DNA from: Pleurobrachia bachei
Lineage: Eukaryota > Ctenophora > Tentaculata > Cydippida > Pleurobrachiidae
Reading direction: 5' to 3'
Assembly: GCA_000695325.1 (NCBI GenBank)
Contig: AVPN01000320.1
Location: 1,247-56,443 of the forward strand
DNA length: 55,197 nt
A model generated the notes under the pieces. The model searched no databases and had not been told where the DNA came from. It was given only the letters and a program-made list of their open reading frames with translations. A program made the translations under genes and the position numbers. Position 1 is the first letter of the stretch, and each line of letters begins with the position of its first letter. This document shows, piece by piece, positions 1 through 10,833 of the stretch.

Positions 1-572
1 GCTATTTCTCCCATTTTGGCAAAGGAATCACCCAATAACTTCATATGTGCCGCCAGATCCAGGGCCTCTGGGGGTGTATCAGGGGCTGGCGCTGCAATGC
101 CCTTCCTCTTCTTAGATGTTTTCAATCCAGCCTGAAATATTAGAGATTTTAGGTAATGAGAATCACTGTTCGGGGGACTGATTAACTAGAAACCACTCTC
201 GCAGCTCGCTGACTGTATTTGACCTAAAACATCTCGAAACAATACCTTAATATTTTCCTCCTCCTCCTTGTTTCTCCAGTAATCCTTGTCTGTATCTCCC
301 AGCTGTGCCCACATACTGGCCAATTTAGCTGTTATACCACTATCAAGAAGACCTAGGAGAATGGGGGTTTTAGGGGAGGTAAAATAATCTGCAGATCTCT
401 TGACCAAATCTAGATCTTGTTATATGTCAGATCTCTAGTTCTAACCTGGGTTTTCCTCAGCAACTTTGTCCCTTGTTTCCTCTGAGAAGAGAGAGTAAGC
501 AGTGATTGAAGGTTTCTTCGGCTCTCTCTTCTTCCTTACCCTCTTCTCCTTTTTCTCTCGCTTCTGTTTCTT
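1..572 (-). CDS. HMGXB4: HMGXB4-like HMG-box protein, 3' exons (partial)
   Basis: Four exons can be read on the minus strand: 446-572, 246-352, 194-223 (a 30-bp microexon) and 1-131, all with GT-AG borders and matching phase. Exon 1 here gives a Lys-rich stretch followed by PSITAYSLFSEETRDKVAE. The next gives GLLDSGITAKLASMWAQL then DKDYWRNKEEE. Together these form an HMG box interrupted by an intron. The last exon encodes ALDLAAHMKLLGDSFAKMGE, which I recognise as the conserved block C-terminal to the HMG box of HMGXB4 (HMG2L1), a nuclear HMG-box protein linked to Wnt signalling and chromatin. The 3' end runs off the window, and the 5' exons are not seen upstream of 572. Family assignment rests on remembered similarity. 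Confidence 0.72.
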
Positions 573-599
573 CTGAAAAAAGATGGAAGTTCGAAAATT

Positions 600-765
600 T
601 AGGGGGGGGGGTCCAGCCCTAAAAAAGCTACGCCATCGGCCAAAATCAGGGTACCTTTTAGCCTTTTTTTAGCTTTTTTTAGCCTTTTTTAGCTTTATTT
701 AGCTTTATTTAGCTTTTTTTTAGCGTAAAAAAGGCTAAAAAAAGCTAAAAAAGGGGGGGGGGCGG
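600..765. repeat. Low-complexity AGCT(T/A)n block with inverted repeats
   Basis: The block is bounded by runs of G (about 600-611 and 755-762). Between them lie repeated TTTTAGC/TTTTTAGCC units, then their complements GGCTAAAAAAAGCTAAAAAA, so the block can fold on itself. CGGCCAATATCGGCC follows at about 762-776. No coding content is seen. Such G-run borders may mark a poorly sequenced or gap-filled spot. Confidence 0.6.
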
Positions 766-807
766 CCAATATCGGCCTTGAAATAAAATATGTAATAAAT
801 TATACAG

Positions 808-930
808 CATAGATCAGTTTATTCAATAAATTATAATTGTGGAATTAGTCCATACGATACAGATATTCATCAGGGTCACTCGCAGCCGCCTTGCCCCTAC
901 CCCTGCCCCGATGTCCCCTGATTGATACAG
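808..930 (-). other. Possible terminal exon or element tail with poly(A) signal
   Basis: On the minus strand an acceptor-like ATCAATCAG is followed by an open stretch giving GHRGRGRGKAAASDPDEYLYRMD and a stop. AATAAA follows about 30 nt after the stop. It could be the last exon of a host gene whose intron received the reverse transcriptase. It could also be the frameshifted tail of that element. The protein tail is not recognised. Confidence 0.3.
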
Positions 931-2164
931 TTATTGAGCGTTGTCGTGCCTGTAATTAACAAATCCTCCAAGCTTGCAGGAAATCGCATGATCGATGCTG
1001 TTATCTTCTCCACAGGTACACTGATCTGGTAGAGGTTCGCCAACAAGAGGGAGATTGTACCTGGCTGAGATAGCGTCGAACCATTCCTGCCTGTTGAGAG
1101 TGAAGTTAAGGGATTCTAGAGGGAGACAGGTTAGCCAAGAAGACGCACCCTTTTCGGCAAGAAGATCAAGGGTCCTCATTTCCTCTGGTGACGATTTCAG
1201 TTTGATTTCATCGATCTTCCTCTGATGTTGATCATTTTTAGTTCGACGAACTATAAGTTTGTTCTCAGAATTTTTGACATCGTCTGCAGTAAAAGTATCT
1301 TCCTGGTTCAGCACGGCTGCAGACAGATTTTCAGTCATGAGTTTGGAGAAATAGTACTCGCTATCTGATGTAGCGACGGGGTTTTGAATCCCGAGTCCTC
1401 CAAATCTCGCAGGACGTGAGAAAACTGATCGAAGTCTCTCATTGATAACAGGTTGTCCTGTCATAGAGGGGATAAGTCGATGTAGAATTGAATCTTCAAT
1501 CGGGCCCAACTGGTCGGATATGCCTGGAGTCGTCCTCATCAGATATGACCACCGTTTGGATACTCCAACTGTGTAAGCTGTATAGGCAAGCTGAGGCTCA
1601 CTATTTGCAATCTCCGCAAGTGAGGTTATTTCTGCGGCCCACTTCTCCACCTCTTTCTTAACGAACTTATCCTGACCTTCCTTAGTGCCGATATACGATC
1701 CCAGATAACGTTGCCCTTCAGTAGTAATGTTAACATCAGGGAAAAGGGCTTTTGCCTCGTCCTCCAGGTGAGGTTTAACAATCAACCATGATTTCCCTGG
1801 ATTGGGTAGGTAGCCGTATTCAGGTCCCTTGAGTTTGATCTTATCCCACCACTGATTCACAGAGGCCAAAGTCCCTCCACCCAGGCCATCATCGGCATAA
1901 AATATCTGGGTAACCTGATTAATGTCCTTCAAAGAAATGACAAGGGGCATGAGGCAGCTGGCATACATAAACATGGCAGCGGTATCGCCCTGTGTCGTCC
2001 CTTCCGCAGATTCAATAGTTTCATTGTTAGTTCCATCGCATAGGAATAAGTTAGATGTTAAACCATATGTATTTTTTAAATAAATCTCAAATTCAAAACT
2101 CCAAAACTCTTGTAAATTGTGGCTTGTGCTTCGTCTGGCATATCTCTGACTCTTGCTAAGCTCT
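931..2164 (-). mobile_element. 5'-truncated retroelement with reverse transcriptase fragment
   Basis: An open frame runs on the minus strand from about 2164 (bounded upstream by a TGA) to 931, beyond the first Met at 1974. It contains EGTTQGDTAAMFMYA (RT motif 4 region), the catalytic FYADD, then GYLPNPGKSWLIVK and a long thumb/connection region. It ends with CTCGEDNSIDHAISCKLGGF, a Cys/His knuckle. The N-terminal fingers and any endonuclease are missing, and the break falls just upstream of the TK1 gene. This is the look of a 5'-truncated non-LTR insertion, but the family is uncertain because no long poly(A) tail or target duplication is obvious. Alternatives are other RT-bearing elements with the same CxC...H...C tail. 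It is probably inactive. Confidence 0.75.
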
Positions 2165-2263
2165 CATCCTAATTCCAATCTTAAGCGGGATCTTAACTCC
2201 GACTAAAACTACATTTGTTTAGCTCCAAATCCTCCTAAATTTGGTATTTCTAGCTCTCCCAAC

Positions 2264-3212
2264 ATGTCCCACAACCATCTGTCGATGACAAGGCTGAACT
2301 TTGCCGGCCAGATCCAACTTATCATCGGACCCATGTTCTCTGGGAAAACGTAAGTTAACAGAAAAACAAAAATGTGCGTTGAAAATGTGGGTTAAACCTT
2401 AGTCATAAACTAATAAACATTCTCCCCTAATTGCAGAACAGAGCTGATTCGTCGGGTACAAAGATACAGCATTGCCCAGGCTCGGTGTTTGTTGATAAAG
2501 CACAGCAAGGATGACAGATATGATCAGGATTGCGTGATAACACATGACAAGAGGACGATAGTTTCCAACAAATACATAGATAGGACCACGACACACAACC
2601 TAAAACACCTTGCAGAAACTATCAGAGTTACTGATTATGAGTGTATTGGGATCGATGAGGCCCAGTTTGTAAGTGAACATGAATAAACCCATATTATTCA
2701 ACCTGAGATTCAACCAAATGCCTATTATTGGAAGATGATATTTGACACTAACCGACAGTTACCCCCTTCTCTCAGTTTTCAGGTTTGGTAGATTTCTGTG
2801 ACTTTGCCGCCAACTCTGGAATCGTTGTAGTAGTGGCAGCGCTATCGGGTGACTTTGAAAGGAGAGCCATGGGGGAGGTGACGCGGTTAGTACCAATATG
2901 TGAGGAGGTGACGACCCTTAAATCCATCTGTATGTCATGCTACAAGGATGATGCGTCGTTTAGTTATCGAATCAACGTGGATAATAGAGAGGTATAGTAT
3001 GTTTAGTTAGTTCATAGTTTTTGATCCAAAGTTGTCCTCGAAAGAAACCATCTTATCACAAGACGTTACTTGAACCATTACTTTTACTATCTTACCTTGC
3101 CTAGGTCGAGTGTGTGGGAGGTACTGAAGACTACAAGGCCATGTGTAGAAAGTGCTACATGAAAACTACCCAGAATGACAGGTGTCCACTGACAGTAAAC
3201 AATGGCTCATAA
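2264..3212 (+). CDS. TK1: Thymidine kinase, cytosolic TK1 type
   Basis: Four exons: 2264-2349, 2437-2668, 2776-2991, 3105-3212. The enzyme phosphorylates thymidine to dTMP with ATP in the salvage pathway. The product starts MSHNHLSMTRLNFAGQ and carries the P-loop GPMFSGKT near residue 22. It also has the DEAQF box with FSGLVDFCDF, and two zinc-binding pairs, CMSC and CRKC, as in TK1. The exon-3 start was chosen after CTCTCAG (2775), because this gives QFFSGLVDF; using the next AG would break the frame. The C-terminus is short compared with human TK1 and lacks an obvious KEN-box tail. A TTTCTAG acceptor-like site ends 10 nt before the ATG. AATAAA at 3634-3639 marks the 3' end, under 100 nt from the next gene. 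Confidence 0.93.
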
Positions 3213-3724
3213 TAGTATGATGTCATCCCAACTTCCATAGTGTGACTGATAACTATTATTCGTGTTGATAGATTATTGGCCATTTAATTATCAGTTCTTT
3301 TTATTTAGTCTGAGATCTTTTTAATTATGCGAGAACAGTTTTTAATAACTCTGTAGAACAACTAAAATAAGACGTGTCTGTAATTTTTGTTCAGTCAGCA
3401 ATTATGTTTCACTTTATAGTTCAAGTAGTGTATCAGCAACATCAATTACGCATTTATATGCTTTGTACCGGATAATGTATGTTTTGAAAATTTATTTACA
3501 AATTACAATATTCTATTCACGTTGTGCATGAGTTGCTCGAAAATTATTTTTAATCCATTTCTATGCAACGAGCAACTGCTATTTATGTGTGTGGGCTTTA
3601 TATGCACCGTTTATTATCTATCCTGTTTGATGAAATAAAACACAAATTGAAACAACCAACAAAATACCGTGTTTTCAGTACCTCTCCTTTCCTCCAGTTC
3701 TGATCCGGTCCTTTATTCCTAGTC
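3213..3724 (+). other. TK1 3' UTR and short TK1-BOP1 spacer
   Basis: No gene. It holds the TK1 3' UTR with AATAAA at 3634-3639, and then TCCTCCAG and TATTCCTAG acceptor-like sites just before the BOP1 start. From 3357 onward it is repeated, essentially identically, at 6172-6540. Confidence 0.7.
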
Positions 3725-5995
3725 ATGAACTTTGCTTTTCATCTCCTATATGATCCCCTGCTATGTGGTCGTGGACTGGATGAAGTGGTTGAAGAGTTCT
3801 CTCTATCAGAAGAAGAGGAGGAGTTGATGAGTGAGGAAGATGATGTGGACTTTGGGGATGTTGTCGATCGACCTGGTGAGTTATATCTTTGTGTAGCTCA
3901 CACTCGTGTATAGTGTATAAGAATTGATTGCAATAATTACATGCTCTGTTATAGTCCCGTTATAGGTCCCAGTAATCAATAGTTTCTTCTCCTAAGCTAA
4001 GGTGGCTACATAATCATAGCCCCCAATTTCAGTATCCTGTAATACCAATAATTTCTTCCCCCCAGGTGACTACAATAATTATCCCCCAATTATCCAATTA
4101 TCCTGTAAGATAATAATTCCCTCCTCCCAGGTGACTATGAGGATGACGAATGTTCCTCGGACGAGGAGGAAATCAGGAACAGAATTGGCAACATTCCAAT
4201 GGAGTGGTACGATGATTACGATCATATCGGGTATGATATCCACGGAGGAAAGGTTGGAAAATCCTCCAAACAGGGAGATCAGTTGGATAAACTCCTGGAT
4301 CGGATGGACAACCCAGACTTCTGGAGAACTGTCAGGAACCCTGTTGAAGGGGAGGAGATTGTGCTCAAGGATGATGATGTGTCCCTGATTGATCGGTTGA
4401 AATCCAACAAGTTCCCAGATCTGGGATACAACCCTTATGAGCCGTGGGTGGACTTGTTCTCTCAGGATAAACTTGATACCCCGATTGTCGATACCCCAGA
4501 ACCCAAACGAAGATTCATTCCATCACGACACGAGCACAAGAAGGTCATGAAATTGATTAGAGCCATCAGGAACGGGTGGATAAAACCACGTACAGACGAG
4601 AGTGAAAACAGGAAACCGTCCTACTATGATCTCTGGTCAACCGGACCTGATCCCAACACAAAGACTCACTCCAACCATATCCCTGCTCCCAAACTCCCCC
4701 TCCCTGGTAACGAGGAATCCTACAACCCTCCTGAGGAATATCTCCCCACAGAGGAGGAGAAAATGGCGTGGGAGAATGCCGATGAAGAAGATAGGAAGCT
4801 GCTGAGTAAGAAGTATTCCTGTTTGAGACATGTTCCTGCGTACCCTCAACTGATAAACGAGAAGTTTGATCGGTGTCTTGATCTCTATCTCTGTCCGAGA
4901 AAGATGAAAATGAAGCTGAATATGAATCCTGAAGATCTGCTACCCAAGTTACCAAAACCCAAGGATCTGAAGCCCTTCCCCTCGGCCAAGGCGGTGAAAT
5001 TCAGTGATCACGAGGGTCATGTCTACAGTATCGATAGCAATAAGAGCGGAGAGTTCCTGGTGTCGGGAGGGGAGGACAAGATTGTGAGAATCTGGGAGTC
5101 ATCCACAGGTCGAGTTCTATCTCGCTACACCCTACCAGACACAATAACAAGTGTAAAATGGGACAAAGCACAAAACATTATAGCAGCTGCAGCGGGGACC
5201 ACTGTCTACTTTATCAACTCTGGACTGGGTGATAGGTTGGTGTGTGACACAGCTGAGAGGACGCTATCTAAAGATCTCAAGGAACATGAGACGTGCACCT
5301 GGTACCCGGTGACTGATGGTGAGGAGGGCCTGAAGATGAAGATCACCCATCACCATGGTGTCACTGGTATCACCTGGCATGCCAGTGGGAAGTACCTCGC
5401 TGTCACCATGCGGGACTCACCCAACTGTGCGGTCCTGATTCACAATCTCCAAAAGGCGTCCAGTCAGAAACCCTTCAACAAGTCCAAGGGTCAGATACAA
5501 CAAGTTGCGTTCCATCCCAACAAACCATTCTTCTTTGTGCTCACTCAGCGTTATGTCCGGGTTTACAATCTTGTCAAAGTCCGGTACCAATCTTTCAACC
5601 ACACGCCCCATTTTACCCGTAGAACGTAGGCGGTCCATCCTAAGGGTGATAACTTGATCGTTGGGTCTTATGACAAGACCCTGGTTTGGTTCGATATGGA
5701 TCTCTCAACAAAGCCTTATAAGAGTCTCCAGCAACACAAGAAAGCAGTCCGGGATGTCTGTTTCCATTCCCGGTTACCCCTTTACAGCTCCGTCTCGGAC
5801 GACTGCTCAGCTATTGTAACCCACGGAATGGTTTACGATGACCTTGTTAAGAATCCCCTGATTGTGCCGGTGAAAGTTCTACGGGCACACAAACCGTGTA
5901 CAAAGTATGGAGTGTTGTGTAATGTATTCCATCCGTCTCTACCCTGGCTCTTCACTGGTGGCTCAGATGGTGATATTTGGTTGTATGTGTGATGT
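3725..5995 (+). pseudogene. BOP1: BOP1 copy A, chimeric and disrupted
   Basis: Exon 1 is 3725-3875 and exon 2 starts at 4131. It is nearly identical to the intact copy downstream, but has two scrambled 50-bp blocks. The first (3728-3777) replaces the normal N-terminal LysArg-rich start with unrelated residues. The second (5579-5628) falls in the WD40 region and brings a stop at 5627-5629. After it the normal reading frame resumes (from about 5654) to the stop at 5995, encoding the last WD repeats. Read literally the gene is broken. Because each scrambled block is the plain complement of copy B, the break is more likely an assembly error and the underlying allele may be intact. Confidence 0.85.
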
Positions 5996-6537
5996 AATGA
6001 GGAGGAGCGAGGGGTTTTAATTTATTACGGGTGGTTTTAGTGGACTCGATCTTTTATAGTTTTAAATCTGACCTGATTTCTGCGTTTATCTGCATCTGAA
6101 CTCCTTTTAAATGATCATTCAAATACCATTAACCAGTCAGGAGCTCAGATAATCAAACTGTTACTATAGAACAACTAAAATAAGACGTGTCTGTAATTTT
6201 TGTTCAGTCAGCAATTATGTTTCACTTTATAGTTCAAGTAGTGTATCAGCAACATCAATTACGCATTTATATGCTTTGTACCGGATAATGTATGTTTTGA
6301 AAATTTATTTACAAATTACAATATTCTATTCACGTTGTGCATGAGTTGCTCGAAAATTATTTTTAATCCATTTCTATGCAACGAGCAACTGCTATTTATG
6401 TGTGTGGGCTTTATATGCACCGTTTATTATCTATCCTGTTTGATGAAATAAAACACAAATTGAAACAACCAACAAAATACCGTGTTTTCAGTACCTCTCC
6501 TTTCCTCCAGTTCTGATCCGGTCCTTTATTCCTAGTC

Positions 6538-8752
6538 ATGTTGAAACGAAAAGTAGAGGATATACTAGGGGACGATACACCAGCACCTGAAGATGGCGAG
6601 GATGAAGTGGTTGAAGAGTTCTCTCTATCAGAAGAGGAGATGATGAGTGAAGATGATGTGGACTTTGGGGATGTTGTTGACAGACCTGGTAAGTAATTGT
6701 GTAGCTCACACTATCACGTGTACAAGAATTAATTGCAATAATTATTATATAGTATATGCTCTGTAGTCCCCAGTAATCAATAATTTTAATTCCTTCATTA
6801 TGAAGGCTTCATATAAGGTGCACCTGGTAACCTATGTGACTATGTTAATTATAGTCTGAAGTCTCCTGTAATACCAATAATTCCTCCCAGGTGATTACGA
6901 GGATGACGAATGTTCCTCGGACGAGGAGGAAATCAGGAACAGAATTGGCAACATTCCAATGGAGTGGTACGATGATTACGACCATATCGGGTATGATATC
7001 CACGGAGGAAAGGTCGGAAAGTCCTCCAAACAGGGCGATCAGCTGGACAAACTCCTCGATCGGATGGACAACCCGGATTTCTGGAGAACTGTCCGAAACC
7101 CTGTTGAAGGGGAGGAGATTGTGCTCAAGGATGATGATGTCTCCCTAATTGATCGGTTGAAATCGAACAAGTTCCCTGATTTGGGATACAACCCTTATGA
7201 ACCTTGGGTGGATCTCTTCTCTCAGGATAAACTTGATACCCCGATTGTTGATACCCCAGAACCCAAACGAAGGTTCATTCCATCACGACACGAGCACAAG
7301 AAGGTCATGAAATTGATCCGAGCCATCAGGAACGGATGGATAAAACCACGTACAGACGAGAGTGAAAACAGGAAACCGTCCTACTATGATCTCTGGTCAA
7401 CTGGACCTGATCCCAACACAAAGACCCACTCTAACCACATCCCCGCACCCAAACTCCCCCTACCTGGTAATGAGGAGTCCTACAACCCCCCAGAGGAATA
7501 CCTCCCTACAGAGGAGGAGAAAATGGCGTGGGAAAATGCCGATGAAGAAGATCGACAACTCCTCAGTAAGAAGTATTCCTGTTTGAGACATGTTCCTGCG
7601 TACCCTCAACTGATAAACGAGAAGTTTGATCGGTGTCTTGATCTGTATCTCTGTCCGAGAAAGATGAAAATGAAGCTCAACATGAATCCTGAGGACCTGC
7701 TGCCCAAGTTACCAAAACCGAGGGATCTGAAGCCCTTCCCCTCGGCCAAGGCGGTGAAATTCAGTGATCACGAGGGTCATGTCTACAGTATCGATAGCAA
7801 TAAGAGCGGAGAGTTCCTGGTGTCGGGAGGGGAGGACAAGATTGTGAGAATCTGGGAGTCATCCACAGGTCGAGTTCTATCTCGCTACACCCTACCAGAC
7901 ACAATAACAAGTGTAAAATGGGACAAAACACAGAACATCATAGCTGCAGCAGCGGGGAACACTGTCTACTTTATCAACTCTGGGCTAGGTGACAGGTTGG
8001 TGTGTGACACAGCTGAGAGGACTCTATCTAAAGATCTCAAGGAACATGACACGTGCACCTGGTACCCGGTGACGGATGGTGAGGAGGGACTGAAGATGAA
8101 GATCACCCATCACCACGGTGTTACAGGTATCACCTGGCATGCCAGTGGGAAGTACCTTGCTGTCACCATGAGGGACTCACCTAACTGTGCTGTCCTGATT
8201 CATAACCTCCAAAAGGCGTCCAGTCAGAAACCGTTTAACAAGTCCAAGGGTCAGATACAGCAGGTTGCGTTCCATCCCAACAAACCATTCTTCTTTGTGC
8301 TAACTCAGCGTTATGTCCGGGTCTACAACCTAGTCAAGCAGGCCATGGTTAGAAAGTTGGTGTGCGGGGTAAAATGGGCATCTTGCATGGCGGTCCATCC
8401 TAAGGGTGATAACTTGATCGTTGGGTCTTATGACAAGACCCTGGTTTGGTTCGATATGGATCTCTCAACAAAGCCTTATAAGAGTCTCCAGCAACACAAG
8501 AAAGCAGTCCGGGATGTCTGTTTCCATTCCCGGTTACCCCTTTACAGCTCCGTCTCGGACGACTGCTCAGCTATTGTAACCCACGGAATGGTTTACGATG
8601 ACCTTGTTAAGAATCCCCTGATTGTGCCGGTGAAAGTTCTACGGGCACACAAACCGTGTACAAAGTATGGAGTGTTGTGTAATGTATTCCATCCGTCTCT
8701 ACCCTGGCTCTTCACTGGTGGCTCAGATGGTGATATTTGGTTGTATGTGTGA
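6538..8752 (+). CDS. BOP1: BOP1 ribosome biogenesis protein (intact copy B)
   Basis: Two exons, 6538-6688 and 6891-8752, give 670 residues. BOP1 (yeast Erb1) works with PES1 and WDR12 in the PeBoW complex for 28S rRNA and 60S maturation in the nucleolus. The protein starts MLKRKVEDILGDD and has an acidic N-terminal stretch. It then shows the BOP1NT domain (IPMEWYDDYDHIGYDIHGGK, later EPWVDLFSQDKLDTPIVDTP and KYSCLRHVPAYP). WD40 repeats follow from about residue 300 ([46 protein letters not shown] at the end). Length and order match the family. A TTCCTAG acceptor-like site ends 2 nt before the ATG. The next gene follows on the same strand. Confidence 0.95.
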
Positions 8753-9011
8753 TGTAATGAGGAGGAGCGAGGGGTTTTAATTTATTACGGGTGGTTTTAG
8801 TGGACTCGATCTTTTATAGTTTTAAATCTGACCTGATTTCTGCGTTTATCTGCATCTGAACTCCTTTTAAATGATCATTCAAATACCATTAACCAGTCAG
8901 GAGCTCAGATAATCAAACTGTTACTATAGGTTTTCCTCCCAGGGAGGACCTCCCTTACCCTTTTCCTCTCTAACCTCAGCTGTCTCTAACCGCATCTCCC
9001 TTGTTAGCGAA
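8753..9011 (+). other. BOP1 3' UTR and spacer
   Basis: No gene seen. 8753-8929 duplicates the downstream flank of BOP1 copy A. The spacer then holds pyrimidine-rich TTTTCCTCCCAG, AACCTCAG and CTTGTTAG, which are acceptor-like, before the next start at 9012. Confidence 0.5.
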
Positions 9012-9790
9012 ATGCCAAGGTGCGTAATGTGTGGGACGGGGGAGATTGCGACAAGATACCATGCTTTGATACATATTACCAGCAAAAAACATCTCAAAAG
9101 ACTTGAGCAGGGTTAGTATTTTCTCAGTATCTTTTTCCTTTATTAGCGCCTCCACTTGGTTATTTCTCTATCCATGGGACAATCCAACTATTGGTTGCCG
9201 CCAAGCAAAGATGATATTTTTCAATACGGTCACTTGCTTGGCCTTGTTCCTTTTCTCAGTATGTTTCCATTTCAAATTTCAATAACACTCTGTATCTACA
9301 AATCAGTATACAAATCCGCTTAGGTCAAGTTGGAGCTCTAACCGAGGAGATAGTGTCTAGAATGGGGCAGCCAGCTCCAAAGTTGCTAGCTGACGTTCCA
9401 CAAGTATTACCTGAGGACTGGAGGGAACAATATCGCTCTTGTGCGTCTGAGCTGCGCCCAATCTGGCGACAACTATTATTCTCTCATTTCGGTAAGGGGT
9501 TCTGGCCACTGCAATAATTATACCAACCCCACTTAGGCCTTGGTATTGAAATTACCCCTCATCAATCATCATACAGTGTAAATTACGGCTGACGTTGTAA
9601 CAAAACCACCACGCCCTTGCGAAATGCAGAAAATTTATTTCCAGGACTCAACAGAGATGATGGGATCCAAGAATCCGGATGCAGTTTGTGTGAGGTAATT
9701 TTTCCAAGTCAGATCAGCAGGGAGGCACATAAAGCTGGAGCTCGCCACATGAAGGCTGTATTAGTCAGTCACAAGCTAATTCCCCGCCAG
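9012..9790 (+). CDS. Small protein with two U1-type zinc fingers (3' end not found)
   Basis: Exons 9012-9111, 9324-9491 and 9645-9790 join in frame with GT-AG borders. Residues 4-27 carry CVMC with HITSKKH, and the third exon carries CSLC then HKAGARH. These are two C-x2-C...H-x5-H fingers of the U1/matrin type, which usually bind RNA or are found in RNA-processing proteins. The middle part (ALTEEIVSRMGQPAPKLLADV, then DWREQYRSC) is not recognised. After RQ at 9790 a donor GTAAAT follows, but I find no convincing next exon before METTL16. The gene may continue past the foldback element, or end at an in-frame stop at 9823 if the intron is retained. Function unknown. Confidence 0.6.
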
Positions 9791-10833
9791 GTAAATCATC
9801 ATCTAGTCCTAGCTATAATGTAACAATACTACAACAATACTACAGTTTGTTCTGGCACTCATTTGCCCTTGTTCTTTAACAATGAATATCCCTTTATTCC
9901 ATTAAGGTGTAAAAACGTCAGTGGTTCAGCGGTAGAAATGTGTTTGATTCATACGCGTGCATCAACCAACCGTGTGGAGGATAATATGACACTATATACC
10001 TGAGCTAGAATATCATTTTAAGAAGACTGAGCTAGAATATTATTTTCTAGCGCACCCAGTGGGTGCGCCTCAAGTAAGGGGTTTGAAAGACACCCGGCTT
10101 CGCCGGGTGGTCCTCTTTATCCCCACAGTTGCCATAGAAACGAAGTTGGTAACTATGGACACTGAATTGCTATAATATGCTAAAACATGTTCCAACATAA
10201 ACACTTGCACCGATCAGTAAAAAAACATATGCTCCCCAAAGTGGGCCAGGTGTTTAGCGTAATTCATCCATTTATTCTATGAGTTTGATTGTCATCAGTT
10301 CCACTTACCACTCCCATAATGATGATTGATGGGTGTGGTAGACATGTAACACTGTGAGATATGTGATACTGACGGAGCCGGGGTTCTGATGAGGTTAACT
10401 AACTACGTGAAATGTGATCAGATAGCGGCGAGCACTTATCAAGAGGACCCAAAACAACTTCAATCAGTGTCCATGACAACATGACGTGTTCATTACAGGA
10501 AATGATCATGGCATGGACGCGCGCGACGGAAGGAGAGGTTAAATTAGTCACTGTTAGCAGCTACTATGTGTGCGCGGCGCGACATCCTTCCTGGCTACCG
10601 TAGTTACGTCAGTTCACCAACAGGCCATTGGGATTCTTAATGAAGGAGCAGTCTGTCGCTTAGATACCGCCTAACGAACGGCCACCACTTCGACGACGTT
10701 CATCTTCAACTTATAATATAGATTCTTCTGACTCGATCTTATAATAAAATTCTTCTGACTCGGTGTAACTGTTCTATTGCTGTGTTGGCTGTCTTGGAAA
10801 GAGTAACGTGTGCTTTTGAACCAATTATATGTA
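9791..10833. other. Intergenic stretch with small GC-rich hairpins
   Basis: No coding sequence is supported. At about 10050-10110 two perfect palindromic hairpins lie close together: GCGCACCCAGTGGGTGCGC and CACCCGGCTTCGCCGGGTG. At about 9920 a TGGTTCAGCGGTAGA stretch resembles a tRNA A box, without a properly spaced B box. A near duplicate of TTCTTCTGACTCG(G/A)T is found at about 10723-10763. Confidence 0.5.

Larger units (their letters stand above)
3357..8929. repeat. Tandem duplication of the BOP1 unit (about 2.8 kb x 2)
   Basis: Unit 1 spans about 3357-6170 and unit 2 about 6171-8929. The outer parts (3357-3727 with 6172-6540, and 5629-6170 with 8389-8929) look identical, while the middle differs by scattered, mostly synonymous changes and small indels. 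At both inner borders of unit 1 a 50-bp block is the non-reversed complement of unit 2 (see findings). This points to two haplotypes placed in tandem by assembly rather than a normal gene duplication. Confidence 0.9.

Noticed and set aside
3728-3777. Biological microinversion in BOP1
   Set aside because: The block is complementary without reversal, which an inversion cannot make.
9920-9965. tRNA gene suggested by TGGTTCAGCGGTAGA
   Set aside because: No properly spaced B box and no cloverleaf pairing.
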